In this document: piece after piece, positions 43,537-49,002 of the stretch | Layout of the letters: every line of letters starts with the position of its first letter | Numbering within the stretch: position 1 is the stretch's first letter | NCBI GenBank assembly: GCA_015664885.1 | Contig: DQPL01000025.1 | Location: forward strand, 1-49,002 | Direction: 5' to 3' | DNA length: 49,002 nucleotides | Source: Gemmatimonadota bacterium | GTDB lineage: Bacteria; Gemmatimonadota; Gemmatimonadetes; Longimicrobiales; Gaopeijiaceae | Notes under the pieces: model-generated | Told to the model about the DNA's origin: nothing | The model's database searches: none | The model's input: the letters and a program-made list of their open reading frames with translations, nothing else | Position numbers and translations under genes: made by a program

Positions 43537-45158
43537 TCTTCCGGAGCCCCTACCCCGACGTCGTCATTCCCGACATCTCCGTCGTGGACTACGTGCTCCA
43601 GCGAGCGCCCGAGTTCGGTGAGAAGGCCGCGCTGATCGACGGCGTGACGGGCACTACCTTGTCCTATGACGAACTCGCCAGCGGAATTCGCAGGGCGGCA
43701 GGTGGCCTAGCGCAGCGGGGCCTCGCCAAAGGTGACGTGCTCGCGATCTACAGTCCGAACACGCTCTACTACCCGGTCGCCTTCCATGGCGCGGCCTACG
43801 CGGGCGGTGTTGTGACGACGGTGAACCCTCTCTACACGTCGGGTGAGCTGGCGAAGCAGCTACGTGATGCGCGGGCGCGGTTTCTCATCACGGCCGGTCC
43901 GTTCGTCGACAAGGCCCGGGAAGCCGCGGCCGAAGCCGGCGGCATCGAGAAGATCTTCACCTTCGACGGCGCCCCTGGCACGACACCGTTCTCCGCGCTG
44001 CTGGATTCCGAGGAGCTGGAGAACCCTCCTCAGATCGACCCGGCGACTGACCTCGTCGCACTCCCGTATTCCAGCGGCACGACTGGTCTTTCGAAGGGCG
44101 TCATGCTAACGCACCGGAACCTGGTCGCGAACATGGCGCAGTTGCTCGGGACCCGTAGCCTCGTCCGGGAGCTCAAGAAAGACGATACGCTGATCGCCGT
44201 GCTGCCCTTTTTCCATATTTACGGGCTCCTGGTGATCATGACCAACGCACTGTCCCGTGGCGCAGCGATCGTCGTGCTGCCGCACTTCGACCTCGAGCAG
44301 TTCCTCAAGGCGGTCCAGGACTACGGCGTTACGTTCGCGCATCTCGTGCCGCCTATCGTGATCGCCCTCGCCAAACATCCCATGGTGAGCGAATACGATC
44401 TGTCCAGCATAGAGGGCATCAACTCCGGGGCGGCACCGCTGGGCGGCGAGCTCGCGCGTCAGTTGGAAGAGCGCCTGGGATGCGTGGTCTCGCAGGGATA
44501 TGGGCTGACCGAGACCAGCCCCGTGACGCATGCCGCGCCCAACAAGAAACGCGGCGATTCTTCGCATTCCACGATTGGGCCCTGCTTGCCCAATACCGAG
44601 GTGAGAATTGTGGACACCGCGACGGGTGAAGATCTCGGACCGGGAGATCGCGGGGAGGTCTGGATTCGGGGGCCTCAAGTGATGGCAGGTTACCTGAACA
44701 ACCCGGAAGCCACCGCGGAGACGATCGACGACGAAGGCTGGCTGCACACCGGCGACATCGGATATGTGGACGAAAACACTTACTGCTACATCGTCGATCG
44801 CGTAAAGGAGCTCATCAAATTCAAGGGCTTCCAGGTCGCGCCCGCTGAGTTGGAGGCGCTCCTGCTCACCCACCCGCAGATCCGGGATGTTGCCGTCGTC
44901 AGGAGTCCTGACGAAGAGGCTGGCGAGGTGCCCAAGGCTTTTGTGGTCGGCGACGAATCCTTGTCTGCCGACGAAGTCATGAGTTTCGTGGCCGAGCGTG
45001 TGTCTCCACACAAGAAGGTTCGCCGCGTCGAGTTCGTCGATCAGATCCCGAAGGCCGCGTCGGGCAAGATCCTCCGGCGCGTGCTGATCGATCAAGAAAC
45101 AGCCCGGGTGTCGGCAGAGGCCGGGGCCGCATCAGCAAAGAGCAAGGTGGTGTCATGA
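43533..45158 (+). CDS. Acyl/aryl-CoA ligase, 4-coumarate-CoA ligase-like
   Basis: 541 residues from a TTG that overlaps the previous stop (TTGA); longer upstream starts fall within the FadJ-like gene in another frame. Adenylate-forming motifs: [59 protein letters not shown] and the adenylation/thioesterification Lys in [11 protein letters not shown]. It activates a carboxylic acid to its CoA ester, which then feeds the dehydrogenases and hydratase next to it. The overall type matches 4CL and medium-chain ligases. Confidence 0.93.
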   Translation: MIFRSPYPDVVIPDISVVDYVLQRAPEFGEKAALIDGVTGTTLSYDELASGIRRAAGGLAQRGLAKGDVLAIYSPNTLYYPVAFHGAAYAGGVVTTVNPLYTSGELAKQLRDARARFLITAGPFVDKAREAAAEAGGIEKIFTFDGAPGTTPFSALLDSEELENPPQIDPATDLVALPYSSGTTGLSKGVMLTHRNLVANMAQLLGTRSLVRELKKDDTLIAVLPFFHIYGLLVIMTNALSRGAAIVVLPHFDLEQFLKAVQDYGVTFAHLVPPIVIALAKHPMVSEYDLSSIEGINSGAAPLGGELARQLEERLGCVVSQGYGLTETSPVTHAAPNKKRGDSSHSTIGPCLPNTEVRIVDTATGEDLGPGDRGEVWIRGPQVMAGYLNNPEATAETIDDEGWLHTGDIGYVDENTYCYIVDRVKELIKFKGFQVAPAELEALLLTHPQIRDVAVVRSPDEEAGEVPKAFVVGDESLSADEVMSFVAERVSPHKKVRRVEFVDQIPKAASGKILRRVLIDQETARVSAEAGAASAKSKVVS

Positions 45159-46336
45159 GAGAAGCTGTCATCGTTTCGACCGCGCGTACCCCCATCGGGA
45201 AGGCGTTTCGTGGCGCCTTCAACAACACCCATGGCGCGACCATGGGCGGGCATGCGATCGAGCACGCCGTGAGTCGAGCCAGAGTGGATCCGGGGGAGGT
45301 CGAAGACGTGATCATGGGGTGCGGCCTGCCCGAGGGTGCGACGGGCAAGAACATCGCGCGCCTCTGCGCAGTGCGAGCTGGCCTTCCGGTGAGCGCGGCC
45401 GCCACGACGGTGAACCGCTTTTGTAGCTCGGGCTTACAGGCCATCGCCATAGCGGCGAACCGAGTCGTTCTGGATGGCGTGCCGGTCGCGGTCGCGGGCG
45501 GTCTGGAGTCGATCAGCCTGGTGCAGAACAATCTCAACCAGCACCGAGCCGACGAAGCGTGGCTGAACGAGCACAAGCCAGATCTCTTCATGAGCATGCT
45601 CGAGACCGCGGAAGTGGTTGCGGAGCGGTACGGGGTCTCGCGTGAGGCGCAGGACGAATACGCGCTCGTGAGTCAACAGCGTTGCGGAGAAGCGCAGGCG
45701 GAGGGGCGACTCGACGACGAGATCGTGCCGCTACCGACCATCAAGCTCGTGCAGGACAAAGAGACCGGCGAGATCAGCGAGCAGGAGGTCACGCTCGCCA
45801 AGGACGAAGGCAACCGACCGGGTACCACCGCCGAAGGCCTCGCCGGGCTCAAGCCAGTGGTGGCGGAGGACAAGACCATCACCGCCGGCAATGCCTCACA
45901 GCTGTCCGATGGCGCGTCCGCGTGCGTAGTCATGGACGCGAAGCTGGCGGAGCAGCGTGGCCTGGAGCCGCTGGGCATTTTTCGTGGGCTCTCGGTTGTG
46001 GGCCTTGAGCCGGACGAGATGGGCATCGGTCCAGTCTTAGCGGTGCCGCGTCTGCTTGAGAGGACCGGCGTCAGCATGGACGACATCGACCTCTGGGAGC
46101 TCAACGAAGCCTTTGCGGTTCAGGTCGTGTACTGTCGCGACCAGCTCGGTATCCCCATGGAGCGGCTCAACGTGAGCGGCGGCTCGATCGCCATTGGGCA
46201 CCCCTATGGGATGACCGGCGCCCGGCTCACGGGGCATGCGTTAATCGAGGGGCGCCGGCGCGGTGCCCGCTATGTGGTAGTCACGATGTGCGTCGGCGGC
46301 GGCATGGGAGCGGCTGGTCTTTTCGAAATCGCATGA
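45155..46336 (+). CDS. Acetyl-CoA C-acyltransferase (thiolase)
   Basis: 393 residues, starting ATGA over the ligase stop. The nucleophilic Cys is in [14 protein letters not shown], the His in [17 protein letters not shown] and the second Cys in [14 protein letters not shown]. It splits 3-ketoacyl-CoA with CoA to release acetyl-CoA or propionyl-CoA, the last step of the beta-oxidation turn whose earlier enzymes are encoded on both sides. Confidence 0.95.
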   Translation: MREAVIVSTARTPIGKAFRGAFNNTHGATMGGHAIEHAVSRARVDPGEVEDVIMGCGLPEGATGKNIARLCAVRAGLPVSAAATTVNRFCSSGLQAIAIAANRVVLDGVPVAVAGGLESISLVQNNLNQHRADEAWLNEHKPDLFMSMLETAEVVAERYGVSREAQDEYALVSQQRCGEAQAEGRLDDEIVPLPTIKLVQDKETGEISEQEVTLAKDEGNRPGTTAEGLAGLKPVVAEDKTITAGNASQLSDGASACVVMDAKLAEQRGLEPLGIFRGLSVVGLEPDEMGIGPVLAVPRLLERTGVSMDDIDLWELNEAFAVQVVYCRDQLGIPMERLNVSGGSIAIGHPYGMTGARLTGHALIEGRRRGARYVVVTMCVGGGMGAAGLFEIA

Positions 46337-46352
46337 CAATCCGGAGGAAGGC

Positions 46353-47120
46353 ATGAGCCTCGAAGGACGTGGCGTTGTGGTTACGGGCGGTGGAAGGGGC
46401 ATCGGGCGGGCCGTCGCGCGTCGTCTGGCCGAGAACGGCGCGGCGGTGGTCGTGTCTGCCCGCACCACCGACGAGATCGAAAGCGTAGCCGAAGAGCTGC
46501 GAGCTGATGGGCTGACGGCACATGCGGTCCGCTGCGATGTCGCGGACGAAGCGAGCGTTGCCGCGATGGCGGAAGAGGCCATCGAGCTGTTGGGCAGCGT
46601 GGACATTCTGGTCAACAACGCCGGCATTGCCCGCTCCGACCCGGTAAAGCGCCTTCAGCTCGAGGACTGGAACCAGATCATGGCGGTCAACGCGACCGGC
46701 ACCTTTTTATGTACGCGCGCTTTTCTCCCGGGGATGCTTGAGCGCGGGTGGGGCCGGGTCATCAACGTCGCCTCGGTAGCCGGGCTGCGCGGAGGCCGGT
46801 ACATCGCGGCGTATGTGGCGTCCAAGCATGCTCAGATTGGCTTCACCAAGGCGTTGGCGGCTGAAGTGGCTTCTGCCGGTATCACGGCCAACGCGATCTG
46901 CCCGGGCTACGTGGACACGCCGATGACAGACTTCTCGGTGTCCAACATCGTAGAGAAGACCGGAGTGACCCCCGAGGAGGCCAGGGCACACATTGTCTCG
47001 TTGAGTCCGCAGCAGCGACTGATTCGACCCGAGGAGATCGCCCACGTCGCGCTCATGCTGGCCGGCGATGATGGTGAAAGCATCAACGGCGACACGATCG
47101 TGCTGGGTAGTAGCCGCTGA
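46353..47120 (+). CDS. Short-chain dehydrogenase/reductase
   Basis: 255 residues with GGAGGAAGGC before the ATG. Classical SDR: VTGGGRGIGRAVARRLAENG, NNAGIAR, catalytic Ser in NVASVAGL and YxxxK in AYVASKHAQIGF. The family includes 3-oxoacyl-ACP reductases and 3-hydroxyacyl-CoA dehydrogenases. In this operon it may oxidise a hydroxyacyl-CoA or reduce a keto acid ester such as a 4-ketoacyl-CoA, by analogy with LvaD of levulinate catabolism. Last gene of the plus operon; the 150 bp after it show no gene. Confidence 0.9.
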   Translation: MSLEGRGVVVTGGGRGIGRAVARRLAENGAAVVVSARTTDEIESVAEELRADGLTAHAVRCDVADEASVAAMAEEAIELLGSVDILVNNAGIARSDPVKRLQLEDWNQIMAVNATGTFLCTRAFLPGMLERGWGRVINVASVAGLRGGRYIAAYVASKHAQIGFTKALAAEVASAGITANAICPGYVDTPMTDFSVSNIVEKTGVTPEEARAHIVSLSPQQRLIRPEEIAHVALMLAGDDGESINGDTIVLGSSR

Positions 47121-47262
47121 GGCGGGGGAGGAAGCGAGGGGACCATCTCAGGCAGACGCGGAAGGGCCGCTCGTCTCGAGGATTTCGAGTGCGGGAAATT
47201 GGCGGACGCGTTAGAATGTCTTCGAGTCGCTGCTGCAGGGTTTTGTGATAACAATCTGTTTA

Positions 47263-47281
47263 GGAGGGGTGATGAGCCTCC
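47263..47281 (+). promoter_or_regulatory. Shine-Dalgarno/start-codon hairpin (first copy)
   Basis: The Shine-Dalgarno GGAGG (47263-47267) can pair perfectly with CCTCC in the first codons (47277-47281), which would leave the ATG in a nine-base loop. The same arrangement recurs before the next paralogue. Five pairs are few, so the effect on translation is uncertain. Confidence 0.45.
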
Positions 47282-48330
47282 GGTCTCCGAGTCTGCTCTT
47301 GGCGCTATGCGCCGTGGTTATCCCGCTCATAATCGCGGCGCCCACGACGGCTCAATCCACCGATGGTAGGTGGGTCATGCCGCGCACCGCTGATGGCCAT
47401 CCGGACCTACAGGGGAGCTGGACCAACGAGACCCTGACTCCGATGTCGCGTCCCGACGGGCAGGACCAGGCGCTAGCGCTCGACGTGGCCGCCCAAGGGG
47501 AGAAGAGACGTGCAGACATCGCCGCGTTCCTCGCCCGACCCAGCGACCCCGATCGCGAGGCGCCACCGGTCGGAGGCGATGGTTCTACAGCCGGCGGATC
47601 GGGCGGAGTGGGTGGTTACAACTATTTCTACATCGACTCGGGGGACAACTACGCGGTCTTCAACGGGGAGATCCGTAGCTCGCTGATCATCGATCCGCCG
47701 AACGGCCAGAGGCCGCCGCTTACGGAGGAGGGCCAACGTCGCACCGAGGAACGCCGCGAGTTCCGAAGCCAGTTCGAGGAGTACGACAACCCCGAGAACC
47801 GGCCGCTCGGCGAACGCTGCATGATGTCCTTCGGCTCCAACGCTGGTCCGCCGATGCTGCCCAACTATTTCTACAACAACAATTACACCATCGTGCAGAC
47901 GGCCGACCACGTGATGATCATGACCGAGATGGTGCATGATGTGCGCATCATCAAGCTCGGCACACCCGATCCTCTGCCCGAGAATGTGCGTCCTTGGATG
48001 GGCGACTCGTGGGGGCACTGGCAGGGCGACACCCTCGTGGTGGAGACGGCCAACATCAATCTGCAGCAGACGCTCGCGGGCTATCCCCCGGTGGCCTTCG
48101 CTCCCTCCGAAGCCGCCAAAGTGACGGAGCGCTTCACGCGGGCCGACGAGAACACGATCAACTACGAGTTCACCGTCGAGGACCCCACCATGCTCAGTGG
48201 TTCATTCAGTGGTGAGGTACCGTTCAAGACGCTGGATGGGCTCGTGTATGAGTATTCGTGCCACGAGGGGAACTACGCGCTGCATGGCATTTTGAGTGGG
48301 GCACGTGCGTTCGAGAGAGGCAACAACTAG
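47272..48330 (+). CDS. Uncharacterised exported protein, tandem copy 1
   Basis: 352 residues from the ATG at 47272, preceded by AGGAGGGG. Signal peptide to about residue 32 (VVIPLIIAAPTTAQ). It has the same conserved blocks as the protein at 5,317: VMPRTADGHPDLQGSW, GERCMMSFGSNAGPPM, YFYNNNYTIVQTAD, RPWMGDSWGHWQGDT and YEYSCHEGNYALHG. A Gly-rich insert (GGDGSTAGGSGGVGGYN) distinguishes it and the next copy from the protein at 5,317. Function unknown. The next copy starts 40 bases downstream, so the two are probably co-transcribed. Confidence 0.88.
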   Translation: MSLRSPSLLLALCAVVIPLIIAAPTTAQSTDGRWVMPRTADGHPDLQGSWTNETLTPMSRPDGQDQALALDVAAQGEKRRADIAAFLARPSDPDREAPPVGGDGSTAGGSGGVGGYNYFYIDSGDNYAVFNGEIRSSLIIDPPNGQRPPLTEEGQRRTEERREFRSQFEEYDNPENRPLGERCMMSFGSNAGPPMLPNYFYNNNYTIVQTADHVMIMTEMVHDVRIIKLGTPDPLPENVRPWMGDSWGHWQGDTLVVETANINLQQTLAGYPPVAFAPSEAAKVTERFTRADENTINYEFTVEDPTMLSGSFSGEVPFKTLDGLVYEYSCHEGNYALHGILSGARAFERGNN

Positions 48331-48361
48331 CGTCGGCTAAAGACAACACCCGTTTCATCTA

Positions 48362-48380
48362 GGAGGGGCGATGAGCCTCC
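48362..48380 (+). promoter_or_regulatory. Shine-Dalgarno/start-codon hairpin (second copy)
   Basis: GGAGG (48362-48366) pairs with CCTCC (48376-48380) around a nine-base loop holding the ATG, as before the previous paralogue. One loop base differs (C for T). The arrangement may be kept by selection or simply inherited from the duplication. Confidence 0.45.
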
Positions 48381-49002
48381 GGTACTCGAATGCGCTTCTG
48401 GTGCTCTGTGTCGTGATTACGGCCCTGGTGGTCGCCGCGCCCGTGACGGCACAGTCGACGAATGGCCGATGGGTCATGCCCCGCACGGCTAATGGTCATC
48501 CGGACCTGCAGGGCAATTGGAGCAATGCGACGCTCACCCCGATCCAGCGGCCGCGCGACCAGAGTTTGGTGGTGAGCCTGGAGGCGGGGGTAGCACGCGC
48601 CCAGGAGCAAGCCGACTACGTCGCTAGGCGCGCCGCGCCCAGTGACCCGAACCGATCCGCTCCGCCGGTGGGGGGTGACGGCAATAACAGGCCCGGTGCG
48701 GGCGCTGTGGGTGGATACAACGACTTCTACATCGACCGGGGCAGCGAGTTCGCGATCTACAACGGTGAGATACGTAGCTCGCTGATCGTCGATCCGGTGG
48801 ACGGTCGTTATCCAGCGCGGACAGAGGCGTCAAACGCCAGGCGCTCAGAGGCCAGGCGGTTGCGCGGCGCGGCGGGCATCGGCCAGTACGACAACCCGGA
48901 AAACCGTCCGCTCGCCGAACGGTGCCTCAAGTCCTTCGGATCGAACATGGGTCCGCCCATGCTGCCCAACTATTTCTACAACAACAACTACACCATCGTA
49001 CA
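48371..49002 (+). CDS. Uncharacterised exported protein, tandem copy 2 (truncated by window end)
   Basis: The first 210 residues of a third family member, from the ATG at 48371 to the window edge, with no stop. Signal peptide MSLRYSNALLVLCVVITALV and onward to APVTAQ; then RWVMPRTANGHPDLQGNW, GGYNDFYIDRGSEFAIYNGE and YFYNNNYTIV. Compared with copy 1 the Met-Met before SFGSN is Leu-Lys (ERCLKSFGSN) and GERC is AERC. These changes and the diverged middle show that the duplication is not recent. Confidence 0.9.
   Translation, partial: MSLRYSNALLVLCVVITALVVAAPVTAQSTNGRWVMPRTANGHPDLQGNWSNATLTPIQRPRDQSLVVSLEAGVARAQEQADYVARRAAPSDPNRSAPPVGGDGNNRPGAGAVGGYNDFYIDRGSEFAIYNGEIRSSLIVDPVDGRYPARTEASNARRSEARRLRGAAGIGQYDNPENRPLAERCLKSFGSNMGPPMLPNYFYNNNYTIV

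Noticed and set aside
47245-47260. lac-operator-like TTGTGATAACAA before tandem copy 1
   Set aside because: Only four bases on each side are symmetric and there is no LacI-type gene in the window.

Overview
The window is high-GC bacterial chromosome with no rRNA, tRNA, CRISPR array, phage or insertion sequence that I can recognise. The mix of genes suggests a heterotroph of the Gemmatimonadota/Acidobacteriota type: an S9 peptidase, an M28 carboxypeptidase-Q-like enzyme, a DUF6152 protein, PQQ and c-type cytochrome enzymes, a Gemmatimonadota-style HEAT-protein relic, and repeated copies of an uncharacterised exported family. This placement is inference from gene content. GTG and TTG starts and ATGA/GTGA/TTGA overlaps are common.

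Positions 1-3,743 (minus strand): a CDGSH/ferredoxin-like protein, NfuA and an ATP-grasp ligase form a compact run. They are followed by a DUF3179-type exported protein that leaves the window at position 1. Its frame is broken by one TGA, exactly where relatives have the first Cys of a CxxC motif. A hairpin with a GGUCU loop, like the E. coli fdhF SECIS, follows at once. This is the strongest unusual signal in the window: a probable selenoprotein with a UxxC motif.

Positions 3,762-14,269: exported redox enzymes. They are a heme c-Cu2 monooxygenase with all PHM copper ligands, an uncharacterised secreted protein, DUF6152, a cytochrome c'-like protein, a PQQ dehydrogenase, a cupin, a PAL-like NHL lyase with its zinc ligands, a heme-bearing propeller lipoprotein, a MerT-like gene interrupted by TGA, and a small secreted protein. 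PHM-like and PAL-like proteins together recall the two halves of peptide alpha-amidating monooxygenase.

Positions 14,351-31,579: a hypothetical protein, a kelch-gene scrap, an S9 peptidase and a frameshifted HEAT-family relic. Next comes a translationally coupled peptide-use operon (M19 dipeptidase, membrane protein, 33-residue membrane protein, SSS symporter, then an M28 peptidase). After it lie YIP1, FdhD, MobA, an HGSNAT-like acyltransferase, a cytochrome c lipoprotein, a Tat-exported FAD oxidoreductase, a histidine kinase and a glpD 3' fragment.

Positions 31,694-47,120: two divergent operons for CoA-linked acid catabolism. The minus operon encodes a VLCAD/ACAD9-like dehydrogenase, LivMHGFK, a histidine phosphatase, an ACAD10/11-like dehydrogenase and an APH-type kinase. 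The plus operon encodes a FadJ-like protein, an acyl-CoA ligase, a thiolase and an SDR. Together they fit uptake, activation and beta-oxidation, possibly of 4-hydroxy acids through a phosphorylated CoA ester.

Positions 47,272-49,002: two tandem paralogues of the exported family seen at 5,317, the second cut by the window edge.
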